64,000 bases of DNA. Source: Eubacteriaceae bacterium (GTDB lineage Bacteria; Bacillota; Clostridia; Peptostreptococcales; Anaerovoracaceae). The position numbers and the translations under genes are program-made. The DNA lies in contig CABIWW010000003.1 in assembly GCA_902362435.1 (NCBI GenBank), positions 1 to 64,000 of the forward strand. The letters run 5' to 3'. Below are positions 35,057 through 45,299 of this stretch, one piece after another. Positions within the stretch are counted from its first letter, which is position 1, and every line of letters begins with the position of its first letter. The notes under the pieces were generated by a model that ran no database searches, was not told the origin of the DNA, and worked only from the letters and a program-made list of their open reading frames with translations.

Positions 35057-36706
35057 TTATTCAGCAGCAGTCTCTGCCGGAAGCTCTTTCTTTTCCAGCT
35101 TCTTGTCGCATATCCTCAATACTATCGCCAGTACTGCATAGATCACAGAAACTACTGTAATGCTGTTATAGATCCTGTTTGTGATCTCTTCATCTGTTCC
35201 TCCCAGGAATGGATAATTAGCGCCATAATCAGCTTCCCATCCAACTTCATAGAAGTCAAACCAGAACAGACCGCCTATCAGGCCTATCACTGCAAGTATC
35301 GCAAAGACTATCGCCATTCTGCTGAAGTCTCCTGACACAAGCCTTGTCCTTTTGTCGATCGGGTATTTTACAGGATCATTCGCATACAACCCTCCGTACA
35401 TCCGTTTCCATATCACATATAAGATCGGAGCTGATGCAAACGCTATCATTCCTCCAAGATAGTAGTCTGCACCGTTTAAGAAAAGTGCTGCACATGCTAT
35501 TATCAGTCCCGGAGTAATGAGTATTTTAACGAAATTATCACCAAACGGGATCTTGAACGGTCTCGGTGTATCCGGCTCTATTTTTCTGAGTCTTGCTGCT
35601 GATATGAATACGAGTACATAATCGACCATCAGCATTGTTACGTCCATTGTTACCAAAACGCTGAAATCAAAATTGCATAATAGCGTCGTAACTACAGAAA
35701 GTGAAATCACTCCTATATATGGCACGTGTCTTTTTTTGCTTACTTTGAGCAGCACCTTCGGCGCCAGATTGTCAAGAGCCATACCGTAAAATCCTCTTGA
35801 AATCGATATCATCTGTGTATTGAACAGTGAAAGGTTGGCTATGACCGCCGCTATAGTAAAGCACGGCAGACCCCATGCACCTGCAAGTGCCAGTACATTT
35901 CCGAAAGATATCCCGGCGCCGTCATTAGCCCAGTCCTGCCACTGACCTACCGAAGCAAGTCCTGCTATTGTCGGAAGTATATAGGATATAGCTACCAGCG
36001 GCATTATTATGAGCAGACCTCTAGGAATAACGCTCTTGTCCTTACATTCAGTCGCTAATGTAGACATCGATGTATAACCTGCATACATCCACATACCGGT
36101 TGCGAGTCCTGCTCCTATCGACCCTATCAGTGTATAGTCTGCACTGTTGTAGAAAGGCTCCATCGGGTTATACTGCCAGTTTGCAAACCCTACAACTGTA
36201 ACTGCCATAAACGCGATAAATATTATTACTGAAAAAATAGTGCTTACTTTTCCTACTTCTTCGATACCCAGCAGATTGATCACTGTGAATATCAGAATAA
36301 GTACAAACATGAATATAAATTTCGCGGTATCTGTCATGCCCGGTATAAGCATCTGACTGTATGAACCTGCCAGAACTATATAGAGCGTATTATCTATATA
36401 GCACGATACTGTTCTGCACCAGCCTCCTGCAAAGCCCCAGAATTCTCCAAGCCCTCTCTGTATCCACTTGTAGAATCCTCCTGCATCTGTAATGAAGGAT
36501 CCAAGCTCTGCAGAGCACAGCGCCTGGGGTGCGGCCCATATAAACGGCAGTACGCACAATATCACTATTGTCATGCCCGGACCTGCGTCCGATATCATTC
36601 CTTCTATACCGAATGCTCCTGCGGCAACAAGGCAGTACATCATAAGCACCGCTGTTCGCAATGTTATATTACGTTCGACTAAGCCGCCAGATTGTTGTTT
36701 ACTCAT
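35057..36706 (-). CDS. APC-superfamily amino acid permease
   Basis: A 549-residue inner-membrane transporter with 12-14 hydrophobic segments. The APC core is recognisable: LRTAVLMMYCLVAAGAFGIEG at helix 1, GFYKWIQRGLGEFWGFAGGW in helices 2-3, and helices 6-8 with ATGMWMYAGYTSMSTLATE. It is the first gene behind the -24/-12 promoter and is followed by the hotdog and CoA-transferase genes, so it most likely imports their substrate. GGAGAGGAAGA precedes ATG 36706. The long last loop (about 450-510) with two further helices is longer than in short APC members. Confidence 0.9.
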   Translation of the reverse strand: MSKQQSGGLVERNITLRTAVLMMYCLVAAGAFGIEGMISDAGPGMTIVILCVLPFIWAAPQALCSAELGSFITDAGGFYKWIQRGLGEFWGFAGGWCRTVSCYIDNTLYIVLAGSYSQMLIPGMTDTAKFIFMFVLILIFTVINLLGIEEVGKVSTIFSVIIFIAFMAVTVVGFANWQYNPMEPFYNSADYTLIGSIGAGLATGMWMYAGYTSMSTLATECKDKSVIPRGLLIIMPLVAISYILPTIAGLASVGQWQDWANDGAGISFGNVLALAGAWGLPCFTIAAVIANLSLFNTQMISISRGFYGMALDNLAPKVLLKVSKKRHVPYIGVISLSVVTTLLCNFDFSVLVTMDVTMLMVDYVLVFISAARLRKIEPDTPRPFKIPFGDNFVKILITPGLIIACAALFLNGADYYLGGMIAFASAPILYVIWKRMYGGLYANDPVKYPIDKRTRLVSGDFSRMAIVFAILAVIGLIGGLFWFDFYEVGWEADYGANYPFLGGTDEEITNRIYNSITVVSVIYAVLAIVLRICDKKLEKKELPAETAAE

Positions 36707-36753
36707 TCTTCCTCTCCTTTCGTCGGCAAATTTTTTATTACACTCCTATATAG

Positions 36754-36769
36754 AGCAATCTCTGTGCCA
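36754..36769 (-). promoter_or_regulatory. Sigma-54 (-24/-12) promoter of the permease operon
   Basis: On the minus strand TGGCACAGAGATTGCT matches the consensus TGGCAC-N5-TTGCW at every fixed position. It lies about 48 bp upstream of the permease ATG and downstream of the sigma-54 activator gene, giving a leader of about 35 nt. Confidence 0.9.
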
Positions 36770-36911
36770 ACTTTCATATCGAGAAAAAAATTCCTCTGAA
36801 CACCCGTATTTTCCAACCTTTTCGGATATTTGAGGAATCTTGCGATTTTTTATTTAATTTTGACTTTTGCTCATTTTTGATTTTTGATTGCTCAAAACTG
36901 ATTAGATATGC

Positions 36912-38285
36912 TCATCTCAAATCATATTTCAGCAGTTTTCTGTTAAGTGTAGCCCGGGAAACATCCAGTGCTTTTTCAAGATCTTCCGGATTATCGTATA
37001 TTTCCATATATTTTTTTATAAGCTCTTTTTCTGCATGCTCAGACACCTCTCTTAAAGTTCCTTTTTCTCCTGAACCTTTAAAATCTTTCTTTCCTGTTCC
37101 GAGTATCATACCTACATGTTCAGCGTTTATCACATCATCATGAACTGTAAGCACAAGCCTCTCCACGATATTTTCAAGTTCACGCACATTTCCAGGCCAT
37201 TCATACACCTGCAGCGCATTAAGGCTGCTGAGAGAAAACCTTTTCTGTGTACCGTATTTTTTGTTGAATTTATCAGCAAACGAATATATCAATGGCACGA
37301 TATCGGCCTGTCTTTCTCTTAACGGCGGGATCATTATCGGAAATGTATTGAGCCGATAAAACAAATCCGCTTTAAACTCTCCAGTCTGGACTTTTTCAGC
37401 CAAATTTTTGTTCGTTGCGGCTATCACCTGCACATCTATCTTTATGCTCTTCTTCCCGCCTATCCTCAGGATCTCATTTTCCTGCAGCGTCCTGAGCAGT
37501 TTTGACTGGAAGCTGAGCGATATCTCTCCTATCTCGTCAAGAAAAATAACACCTTTATTCGCAAGTTCAAAATACCCTTTTTTCCCTTTTTCGTCTGCCC
37601 CTGTGAACGATCCTTTTTCGTATCCGAACAGTTCGGACTCTATTAAAGTTTCCGGTATGGCACTGCAGTTCACAGCAATAAACGGTCCGTTTTTCCTCAC
37701 GCCGTTTCTATATATGAGCTTGGCTATTATCTCCTTTCCGACACCCGTCTCTCCTTCAATCAGAACTCTCGAATCATACTTGGCTGCAGTGAGCGCAAGT
37801 TCTACTACCTGTTTCATTTTAGGTGACTCGAGCACCAGATCTTTCGTTTCTTTTGCAAAAATAGATCTCAGATATCTGATTTCACTTTTGTATTTGTCGA
37901 GTTTCTCCTCATTGATCCTCAGCTGTTCTTTCATTATGTCGATCTCTTTCAGCTCTCTCTCACAGCACACGATCATGTCTATCTTACCGTCTTTGATGTA
38001 TGGTATTCCTGTAGTGAGTGTCTCCGTTTCATCATACTGAAGCAATGTCTCTTTCTCGCCGCTTTTAAGGACTCTCAATGTGCATGAATCCCTGTATATT
38101 CCTTCATCTACAAGTTCCTGCATCGTCTTGCCTACTATATCCTCCCGCTTTTTCGTACCAAGCCCCTTTTCATTTATTTCCATGATGGTGCTTTTATCAT
38201 CCAGAATAAAAATGCCGTCATCAATACACTCTATTACTGCTTTTATGTACTCCCTTGCATCTTTTGATAAGTTTTCAAATCTCAT
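36912..38285 (-). CDS. PAS-domain sigma-54-dependent transcriptional activator
   Basis: A 457-residue enhancer-binding protein. A PAS domain at about 8-120 (CIDDGIFILDDKSTIMEINE) should sense a ligand or redox state. The AAA+ domain has Walker A GETGVGKE, the sigma-54 contact loop as GSFTGA (Ser variant of GAFTGA), and Walker B VIFLDEIGE. A Fis-type HTH ends the protein (LEKALDVSRATLNRKLLKYD). Its gene is immediately upstream of the sigma-54 promoter on the same strand, so it probably activates the permease/hotdog/CoA-transferase operon. No receiver domain is present. Confidence 0.95.
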   Translation of the reverse strand: MRFENLSKDAREYIKAVIECIDDGIFILDDKSTIMEINEKGLGTKKREDIVGKTMQELVDEGIYRDSCTLRVLKSGEKETLLQYDETETLTTGIPYIKDGKIDMIVCCERELKEIDIMKEQLRINEEKLDKYKSEIRYLRSIFAKETKDLVLESPKMKQVVELALTAAKYDSRVLIEGETGVGKEIIAKLIYRNGVRKNGPFIAVNCSAIPETLIESELFGYEKGSFTGADEKGKKGYFELANKGVIFLDEIGEISLSFQSKLLRTLQENEILRIGGKKSIKIDVQVIAATNKNLAEKVQTGEFKADLFYRLNTFPIMIPPLRERQADIVPLIYSFADKFNKKYGTQKRFSLSSLNALQVYEWPGNVRELENIVERLVLTVHDDVINAEHVGMILGTGKKDFKGSGEKGTLREVSEHAEKELIKKYMEIYDNPEDLEKALDVSRATLNRKLLKYDLR

Positions 38286-38331
38286 TTCGGCCTCGCTTTT
38301 TGCATGAATTTGGATTTATCTGATTATTTTA

Positions 38332-38359
38332 ATCATATTAATTTTAACCGGAATGTCAA
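38332..38359 (-). promoter_or_regulatory. Sigma-A promoter of the sigma-54 activator gene
   Basis: On the minus strand TTGACA (38354-38359), 16 bp, TATGAT (38332-38337), about 45 bp before the activator ATG. The activator is thus made from a housekeeping promoter while its target uses sigma-54. Confidence 0.65.
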
Positions 38360-38445
38360 TTATTTTCTTCAATTTTTACGATTTTGATATTCATTCTCTG
38401 GCGTCCATATCCGGAAAACATCCGATAAAACCATGTCTTTTCCAC

Positions 38446-38478
38446 AAAAAAAGGAACCTTTCATCAGGCTCCTTTTTT
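38446..38478 (-). terminator. Terminator of the trp operon
   Basis: AAAAAAAGGAACC and GGCTCCTTTTTT pair around TTTCATCA with one mismatch; on the minus strand the hairpin is followed by a T-run. It lies about 70 bp after the trpA stop. Confidence 0.75.
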
Positions 38479-38548
38479 CATATTAATTATCTGGATTTAT
38501 CTGCCTTTATATGCTGTTTTTCGACGTCTGTGCGAGCTTCCTGCACGT

Positions 38549-39331
38549 TCAGTCCTGTCCGCGCACCGCGTCTTTCATGCTCTTCACATATTCCTTCACG
38601 TATGGCACGCAGTCTTCGCCATACTTTTCGCAGAGCTTCACGATCGCCGAGCCGACGATGGCGCCGTCCGACTTTGCAGCCATTTCTGCGGCCTGCTCTG
38701 GAGTCGAGATACCGAATCCTACAGCACAAGGGATATCGTTTGCCTTTTTCACGAGCGATACCATCGCTCCTATATCTGTCGTGATATCCGAACGCATGCC
38801 TGTAACGCCGAGTGATGAAACGCAGTATACAAAGCCGCTTGCCTCTTTTGCGATCATCGATATACGCTCGTGTGATGTCGGTGCTATCAGTGAAATAAAG
38901 TCCAGTCCGTATTCCCTGCACACGGAGTCGAATTCCTGCTTTTCCTCGAATGGAACATCCGGCAATATGATGCCGTTCATCCCGATCTCAGCTGCCTTTT
39001 TTACAAAGCGCTCAGTCCCGTATGAGAACACAACATTTGCATACGTCATGAACACCAGCGGGATATCTGTCTTTTTTCTGATGCGTTCGACCATCTCGAA
39101 TATCTTATCTGTCGTGACTCCGCCTGACAGTGCTCTGACGTTGGCCGCCTGTATCACCGGGCCTTCTGCAGTCGGATCCGAAAACGGTATGCCAAGCTCT
39201 ATAAGGTCAGCTCCCGCCTCTTCCATCGCATAGACCAGCTGCTCCGTGATCTCAAGCGATGGATCACCACACGTTATGAACGGGATGAAAGCTTTCCCTG
39301 ATGCGAATGCGTCTGATATTTTCCTACTCAT
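38549..39331 (-). CDS. trpA: Tryptophan synthase alpha chain
   Basis: It splits indole-3-glycerol phosphate into indole and glyceraldehyde 3-phosphate and passes indole to TrpB. The 260-residue TIM barrel has [18 protein letters not shown], the catalytic Glu in [19 protein letters not shown], the second acid in [13 protein letters not shown], and phosphate-binding [13 protein letters not shown] 39331 overlaps trpB by 8 bp, with AGGGGAGG before it. It is last in the operon. Confidence 0.97.
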   Translation of the reverse strand: MSRKISDAFASGKAFIPFITCGDPSLEITEQLVYAMEEAGADLIELGIPFSDPTAEGPVIQAANVRALSGGVTTDKIFEMVERIRKKTDIPLVFMTYANVVFSYGTERFVKKAAEIGMNGIILPDVPFEEKQEFDSVCREYGLDFISLIAPTSHERISMIAKEASGFVYCVSSLGVTGMRSDITTDIGAMVSLVKKANDIPCAVGFGISTPEQAAEMAAKSDGAIVGSAIVKLCEKYGEDCVPYVKEYVKSMKDAVRGQD

Positions 39332-40508
39332 GGATATCCTCCCCTCTGTAACGTGCTATCGCTGCACAGTCCTTGTCTCCTCTGCCTGAGATCGTTATCA
39401 CAACGATCTGATCCTTGTCCATCTGCGGCACTATCTTTCTGGCATGCGCCACCGCATGCGCGCTTTCGATGGCCGGGATTATACCTTCGACCCTCGAAAG
39501 GTATTCAAAAGCGTCTACTGCCTCATCATCTGTCACCGGTACATACTCAGCCCTTCCCGTGTCGTACAGATCTGCGTGTTCAGGTCCTATGCCGGGGTAA
39601 TCCAGTCCTGCCGAGATCGAGTATACCGGCGCTATCTGTCCGTATTCGTCCTGGCAGAAATAAGATTTCATCCCGTGGAATATGCCGAGACTTCCCACCG
39701 ATATCGTCGCAGCCGTTTCAGCCGTGTTGATGCCGCGACCTGCAGCCTCACAGCCGATCAGTCTCACGCCTTCGTCCTCTATGAAATTATAGAAAGTGCC
39801 TATCGCATTTGATCCCCCGCCTACACATGCAAGAACTGCATCAGGCAGTCTGCCTTCCTTTTCCATTATCTGCGCCTTTATCTCCTTTGAGATCACAGCC
39901 TGAAAATCCCTGACCATAGTAGGGAACGGGTGCGGTCCCATCACGGATCCCAGCACATAATGAGTGTCGTCGATACGGTTCGTCCACTCTCTCATGGTCT
40001 CCGAAACAGCGTCCTTCAAGGTCGCAGTACCCGAAGTCACAGCATTGACCTTTGCCCCCAGAAGGCGCATCCTGTATACGTTCAGCGCCTGCCGCTCAGT
40101 GTCTTCCCTGCCCATGAAGATCTCGCACTCCATGCTCATCAGCGCCGCTGCAGTAGCCGTAGCAACTCCGTGCTGTCCTGCGCCGGTCTCTGCGATAACT
40201 CTCGTCTTGCCCATCTTCTTAGCGAGCAGCACTTGTCCGAGCACGTTGTTTATCTTGTGCGAGCCCGTATGGTTCAGGTCTTCTCTCTTAAGATATACCT
40301 TGGCGCCTCCGAGATCCTCTGTCATATGTGCCGCATAGTAAAGCCTCGACGGTCTGCCCGCATATTCGTCGAGCAGCTGAGTCAGCTCTCTGTTGAATCC
40401 CGGGTCATCCTTGTATCTGTTGTAAGCTTCTTCCAGCTCTATCACCGCATTCATCAGCGTCTCCGGGATGTACTGCCCGCCGTGGACACCAAACCTTCCT
40501 GCCGTCAT
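39324..40508 (-). CDS. trpB: Tryptophan synthase beta chain
   Basis: A PLP enzyme that joins indole and serine to make tryptophan. The 394 residues show [20 protein letters not shown], the PLP lysine in [35 protein letters not shown], and the phosphate cradle [22 protein letters not shown] precedes ATG 40508. This is the standard TrpB1 type that partners with TrpA. Confidence 0.98.
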   Translation of the reverse strand: MTAGRFGVHGGQYIPETLMNAVIELEEAYNRYKDDPGFNRELTQLLDEYAGRPSRLYYAAHMTEDLGGAKVYLKREDLNHTGSHKINNVLGQVLLAKKMGKTRVIAETGAGQHGVATATAAALMSMECEIFMGREDTERQALNVYRMRLLGAKVNAVTSGTATLKDAVSETMREWTNRIDDTHYVLGSVMGPHPFPTMVRDFQAVISKEIKAQIMEKEGRLPDAVLACVGGGSNAIGTFYNFIEDEGVRLIGCEAAGRGINTAETAATISVGSLGIFHGMKSYFCQDEYGQIAPVYSISAGLDYPGIGPEHADLYDTGRAEYVPVTDDEAVDAFEYLSRVEGIIPAIESAHAVAHARKIVPQMDKDQIVVITISGRGDKDCAAIARYRGEDIHE

Positions 40509-40522
40509 GTCATTTCCTCCTT

Positions 40523-42118
40523 TTATTCCTCGCCCTGCTTCTGCAGTTCGTCCATTATCTTCATTATTTCGTCTATCTTTTCTCTGTCTTTCACTTTGTC
40601 AGTTTCCAGGCTGCTGCTCATGTCCACTGCCCATGGATGCATCAGCTCGACCGCTTCTGCCAGATTTCCTGCATCGAGTCCTCCGGCAAGGAAAAACGGC
40701 CGCTGCAGCTTGTCCCTGTTTTCTCTGACGATCGACCAGTCGAACGAACGTCCTTCGCCTTTTCCCTGATCCAGAAGCACCATGTCCGCAGTGCTCGCCT
40801 GCGCTTTTTCAAGGTCTTCAGGCGTCTTCACCTTAAAAGCCTTGACGATCCTCACATCGCCTCCATCGCCGCCTGTTCCGTCGTTCACATCGGCATTCAC
40901 ACCGGTGCCGGTACCGGCGCCTGCATCTATAAGTTTCCTCAGCCTTGCTATATACTCGTCATCCTCATTTCCGTGCAGCTGCATGATCTTTATGACACCT
41001 GAGTTGTAAAGGGCTGCAGCCAGCTCCTCTCCGGCGTCTACGAACACGCCTACCGGTATTATATCATCGTCGAGCTCTTTCACGAGCTCTCTGAGCTGAT
41101 CAGGAGTTATGCTCCTGCGGCTCTTCGGATAGTCTATCACGAACCCTGCATAATCGGGCTTTGCCGCATTTACATACTCGATATCTTCCGGTCTGCTCAG
41201 ACCGCAGATCTTTATCTTCGGCCGCTCCGGGCTTTCAGCCGGTATGTTCACCGGACCGCCGTTCAGCTCCTCCAGCGCTGCTTTTTTATCCTCGCGCCTC
41301 ATCAGCGTTTCACCTATAAGCACCGCATCGACATCGTTGTCCCGGAGCCGGCCTATATCCCCGGATGTCCTGATCCCGCTCTCTGACACGAACACCGTAT
41401 CGGCCGGAGCGAGAGCCCTGAGCGCGATGCTGTTGCCCATGTCGACCTTGAAAGTCCTCAGATCCCTGTTGTTCACACCTATGATCTCTGCACCTGCAGC
41501 TATCGCTCTGAACACCTCGTCGCTGTCGTGCGCCTCGACAAGCGCATCCATTCCCAGGTTTTTCGCAACTTCCATATAACCTTTCAGCTGCACATCGTCC
41601 AGCAGGCTGCATATCAGCAGTACCGCCGACGCTCCCAGTATCTTCGCCTCATATATCATGTATTCGCTGACCGTGAAATCCTTTCGCAGCACCGGTATAT
41701 CTACCGCATCGGTGATCTCCCTGAGATATCTGTCGCTTCCCTTGAAATAGAACGGTTCCGTCAGACACGATATCGCTGACGCGCCTGCAGCCTCGTATTC
41801 CTTCGCGATCTCAAGATACGGAAAATCCTCCGCTATCAGTCCTTTTGACGGTGAAGCCTTCTTCACTTCGCAGATGTACGACATGCCCGGCTTTTTCAGC
41901 GCTTCAATGAATGATTTTCTATGCGCTGCAGGTTTTCCGGCTCCCGCGGCAGCTGTATCTGTGCCATCCGGCTCCATGCCGGCTGCTGCAAGCTCTTCCG
42001 CCCTTATCTTCTCCGCTTCAGCTCTGATCTGCGCGAGCGGCTTTTCCTTCTGTTTTTCCTCTATACGTTCTCTCGTTTTCGCTGCGATCTCCAGCAGTAT
42101 ATCAGAAGCTCCTGCCAT
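40523..42118 (-). CDS. trpCF: TrpC-TrpF fusion (IGP synthase and PRA isomerase)
   Basis: A 531-residue two-domain enzyme for consecutive steps of tryptophan synthesis. The TrpC half (about 1-285) has [41 protein letters not shown] and [12 protein letters not shown]. The TrpF half (about 300-525) begins [25 protein letters not shown] and has the C-terminal [11 protein letters not shown] and [10 protein letters not shown] Gly/Thr/Asp-rich insertion ([20 protein letters not shown], near residue 400) interrupts the isomerase half and looks like a flexible local expansion. The domain order matches the enterobacterial fusion, which is less usual in Firmicutes. Confidence 0.94.
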   Translation of the reverse strand: MAGASDILLEIAAKTRERIEEKQKEKPLAQIRAEAEKIRAEELAAAGMEPDGTDTAAAGAGKPAAHRKSFIEALKKPGMSYICEVKKASPSKGLIAEDFPYLEIAKEYEAAGASAISCLTEPFYFKGSDRYLREITDAVDIPVLRKDFTVSEYMIYEAKILGASAVLLICSLLDDVQLKGYMEVAKNLGMDALVEAHDSDEVFRAIAAGAEIIGVNNRDLRTFKVDMGNSIALRALAPADTVFVSESGIRTSGDIGRLRDNDVDAVLIGETLMRREDKKAALEELNGGPVNIPAESPERPKIKICGLSRPEDIEYVNAAKPDYAGFVIDYPKSRRSITPDQLRELVKELDDDIIPVGVFVDAGEELAAALYNSGVIKIMQLHGNEDDEYIARLRKLIDAGAGTGTGVNADVNDGTGGDGGDVRIVKAFKVKTPEDLEKAQASTADMVLLDQGKGEGRSFDWSIVRENRDKLQRPFFLAGGLDAGNLAEAVELMHPWAVDMSSSLETDKVKDREKIDEIMKIMDELQKQGEE

Positions 42119-42159
42119 TTTTCCCCTTTCTCTTGACTGTTTTCTGTCTCTGTCTTTAT

Positions 42160-43170
42160 CTATCTGTTGCTTTCAGTTATGAATTCCTCGAGCTTTCTCA
42201 GCGCTGATCCATCGTCTATCAGCGATTCAGCCATCCTTACGCCCTGCTCGATCGTCTCTGCTTTTCCTGTTATGTAAAGGGCTGCACCTGCATTCAGGCA
42301 TACGGCCTGGCGTTTTGCACCTTTTTCTCTGCCTTCGAGGATAGCCTTAGTGATCTCTGCATTTTCCTGCGGTGATCCGCCCGTGAGCTGACTCTTGTCA
42401 CATCGTTCATAGCCGAATTGTTCAGGCGTCAGCTCGTATGACTGGAACCAGCCGTCCTTTATCTCGCATACTGCAGTCGGCGCACACATCGAGATCTCAT
42501 CGAGACTGTCTTTGCCGTAAACGACCATGCCTCTCGAAACTCCGAGCTTTGCCATTACCTGTGCCAGCGGCTCTACCAGCGACTCATCGTAAACTCCCAT
42601 GAGTTCCATATTTGCCCCCGCAGGATTGCTCAGCGGCCCGAGGATGTTGAACACAGTCCTGATGCCCAGCTCTTTCCTTATCGGTGCGACGTATTTCATC
42701 GCTACGTGGTAATTCTGCGCGAACAGGAAGCATATGCTGATGTCTTTCAGCAGCTGTGCGCTTTTTTCAGGCGGTATGGAAATGTTCACGCCGAGCGCTT
42801 CCAGCACATCCGCAACGCCTGATTTTGAAGATGCCGCTCTGTTGCCGTGCTTTGCTACCGGAACTCCTGCCGCTGCGATCACGAGCGATGATGTCGTCGA
42901 GATGTTGAACGAATTCGATCCGTCACCGCCTGTTCCGACGATCTCCAGCACATCCATGTTGTGCAGCAGCTTTATGCAGTGCGCTCTCATACCTGCTGCC
43001 GACGCTGTTATCTCATCTATCGTTTCGCCTTTTATCGAAAGAGCCGTAAGGTACGCAGACATCTGTACCGGCGTCGCTTCTCCACTCATTATTTCATTCA
43101 TCACGGCTTCTGCCATCTCATATGTCAGATCCTCTTTTTTTGCAAGCTTCAGTATTGCCTCTTTAATCAT
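42160..43170 (-). CDS. trpD: Anthranilate phosphoribosyltransferase
   Basis: It transfers phosphoribose from PRPP to anthranilate. The 336 residues include [22 protein letters not shown], the PRPP site [40 protein letters not shown] and [22 protein letters not shown] precedes ATG 43170, which overlaps trpG by 8 bp. It is a separate polypeptide from trpG here, unlike the GD fusion in some bacteria. Confidence 0.97.
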   Translation of the reverse strand: MIKEAILKLAKKEDLTYEMAEAVMNEIMSGEATPVQMSAYLTALSIKGETIDEITASAAGMRAHCIKLLHNMDVLEIVGTGGDGSNSFNISTTSSLVIAAAGVPVAKHGNRAASSKSGVADVLEALGVNISIPPEKSAQLLKDISICFLFAQNYHVAMKYVAPIRKELGIRTVFNILGPLSNPAGANMELMGVYDESLVEPLAQVMAKLGVSRGMVVYGKDSLDEISMCAPTAVCEIKDGWFQSYELTPEQFGYERCDKSQLTGGSPQENAEITKAILEGREKGAKRQAVCLNAGAALYITGKAETIEQGVRMAESLIDDGSALRKLEEFITESNR

Positions 43171-43741
43171 TTCTTACCACCTCCATGAAATTTTCGATCA
43201 TTTTTCTGCCGTCCGGCGTCATTACCGATTCCGGATGGAACTGCACTCCGAATATCGGATATTCCGCATGTTCCAGCGCCATTATCTCGCCGTCGTCAGC
43301 CTCTGCCACGACCTTCAGCTCTGCAGGCAGGCTCTCCGCCTCAGCCGCCAGCGAATGGTATCTCGCAGCTTTGAATTCAGGTCCCAGGCCTCTGAAAAGC
43401 TTTCCCGTGCCGCCCTGGTAGACCTTGCTCTGCTTGCCGTGCATCAGCTCCTTTGCATATGAGACCGTTCCGCCGAACGCCTCGCATATCGCCTGATGCC
43501 CCAGGCACACGCCCAGCATCGGCAGCTTTCCTGCAAAATACTTCACAGCATCGATGCAGACGCCTGCATCTGCAGGCTTTCCCGGTCCCGGCGACAGTAT
43601 CAGTGCTTCCGGTCCCATCGCTTCTATCTCCTCGATAGTGTATTCATCGTTTCTTATCACTTTTATATCTTTTTCGACCGACCCTATCAGCTGATACAGG
43701 TTGTACGAAAAACTGTCGTAATTGTCTATAAGTAAAATCAT
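43163..43741 (-). CDS. trpG: Anthranilate synthase component II (glutamine amidotransferase)
   Basis: The 192-residue class I glutaminase gives ammonia to TrpE. The start [20 protein letters not shown] is diagnostic; the catalytic Cys lies in [16 protein letters not shown], and His/Glu in [12 protein letters not shown] 43741 overlaps the trpE stop by one base and has GGAGG in the last trpE codons; a longer frame is only trpE read-through. Confidence 0.96.
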   Translation of the reverse strand: MILLIDNYDSFSYNLYQLIGSVEKDIKVIRNDEYTIEEIEAMGPEALILSPGPGKPADAGVCIDAVKYFAGKLPMLGVCLGHQAICEAFGGTVSYAKELMHGKQSKVYQGGTGKLFRGLGPEFKAARYHSLAAEAESLPAELKVVAEADDGEIMALEHAEYPIFGVQFHPESVMTPDGRKMIENFMEVVRND

Positions 43742-45243
43742 CAGATGCCCTCCTTTGCCATGCCTATTGCCGTCACAACGGCTTTCGCCTTGTTTATGCA
43801 TTCTCTGAACTCGTTTTCAGGCACGCTGTCTGCGACCACTCCCGCGCCTGATCGTATGCAGATCCTGCCGTTTTTCTTGTACACCAGTCTTATCGCTATG
43901 CACGTGTCCATGTTTCCGGTAAAGTCCAGATATCCGATCGCTCCGCCGTATACACCGCGCTTGTCGTTTTCCAGTTCTTCTATGATCTGGCACGCTCTGA
44001 ATTTCGGCGCGCCGGACAGTGTGCCTGCTGGAAGTATCGCGTCCACTGCATCGACCGCGTCCTTGTCTGCTCTGATCTTTCCTGTCACTGTCGAGCCGAT
44101 GTGCATCACGTGTGAGAATCTTTCTATCGAAAGGTACTCTTCCACCTTTACGCTACCGATCTCGCTCACCTTGCCGATATCGTTCCTGCCGAGGTCGACC
44201 AGCATGTTGTGTTCTGCGAGTTCCTTTTCGTCTTTCAGCAGTTCTGCTTCCAGCGCCTTGTCCTCTTCGTCATCCTTTCCTCTAGGTCTCGTGCCTGCGA
44301 GCGGGAACGTGCTGATCTTGCCGTTTTCAAGCTTTGCAAGTGTCTCGGGCGATGCTCCCGAAAGCTCTATGTCGTCGCTTGAGAAGTAAAACATGTATGG
44401 CGACGGGTTCTCTGTCCTCAGCACTCTGTATGTGTCGAACAGGCTTCCTTCTGCTTCGGCTCTCATCGGGTTGGAAAGCACTACCTGAAAGATATCGCCT
44501 TCGCGTATGTACTCTTTGGCTTTTTCGACCATTTCGCAGTACTGTTTTTCGGAAAAGTGCGGCGTTATCTCTGTCTTCAGTTCCAGCGGCTTGAAGACTT
44601 CTTTTTCGCCGTTCCTTATAAGATCCGCCATTTCCTTTAGGGTATCTTTCGCGGCCTCATATGAAGTTTCTATATCTTCTGTCATCACGCCGGTTATCAG
44701 CAGCAACTTCTGCCTGTAATGGTCGAATGCAATGACTTTATCGAACAGCATCAGATCCATGTCTCTGAAATCCTGATTCTCTCCTTCTTTAACTCTGCTC
44801 TTCATCAGCGGCTTGAGCTTCGGTTCGCTGTATTTGATGTAGTCGTATGAGAAGTAGCCTACAAGTCCTCCTGTGAATGACGGCATGTCTTCCATCTGCG
44901 GCGTCTTGTATCTGTCGAGTATCTCTCTGAGCACGTCACCCGGATGATCTATCTTCTTTATCGTTTTCTGTTCTACCCCGTCCGGCATCGTCTCTCTTAT
45001 CGTGAGTATATCGTCGAGGCATGTGATCTCCATTCCCGGATCGTAGCCGAGGAAAGAATACCTGCCCCATACCTCGCTCTGGCTGGCGCTTTCCAGCAGG
45101 TAACAGTGCCGGCTGGCTTTTCTCAGTATTTTCATTACTTCGACCGGTGTGTAGCTGTCCGACAGCATTTCCATACATACCGGTATCCTTCTGTAATCTC
45201 CCTGCGATGCTATCTGTTTTATTTGTTCTAGTGACGGATACAT
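43741..45243 (-). CDS. trpE: Anthranilate synthase component I
   Basis: It makes anthranilate from chorismate. The 500 residues have LLESASQSEVWGRYSFLG, carrying the Ser-rich feedback-inhibition motif, and the chorismate-binding core (IREGDIFQVVLSNPM, STFPLAGTRPRGKDDEED, VDLGRNDIGKVSE, LPAGTLSGAPKFRACQII, YGGAIGYLDFTGNMDTCIAI). GGAGGTAAAGATAT precedes ATG 45243. It is the first gene behind the T-box leader. Confidence 0.98.
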   Translation of the reverse strand: MYPSLEQIKQIASQGDYRRIPVCMEMLSDSYTPVEVMKILRKASRHCYLLESASQSEVWGRYSFLGYDPGMEITCLDDILTIRETMPDGVEQKTIKKIDHPGDVLREILDRYKTPQMEDMPSFTGGLVGYFSYDYIKYSEPKLKPLMKSRVKEGENQDFRDMDLMLFDKVIAFDHYRQKLLLITGVMTEDIETSYEAAKDTLKEMADLIRNGEKEVFKPLELKTEITPHFSEKQYCEMVEKAKEYIREGDIFQVVLSNPMRAEAEGSLFDTYRVLRTENPSPYMFYFSSDDIELSGASPETLAKLENGKISTFPLAGTRPRGKDDEEDKALEAELLKDEKELAEHNMLVDLGRNDIGKVSEIGSVKVEEYLSIERFSHVMHIGSTVTGKIRADKDAVDAVDAILPAGTLSGAPKFRACQIIEELENDKRGVYGGAIGYLDFTGNMDTCIAIRLVYKKNGRICIRSGAGVVADSVPENEFRECINKAKAVVTAIGMAKEGI

Positions 45244-45299
45244 ATATCTTTACCTCCTGTTGTATTCGTATTTTCTGCGGCGGCCGGATTTGTCAAGTC

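Noticed and set aside
32114..38285. Carnitine/gamma-butyrobetaine cluster
   Set aside because: No BCCT transporter, acyl-CoA dehydrogenase or CaiC/CaiD-type gene is present; only the CaiB family is shared.
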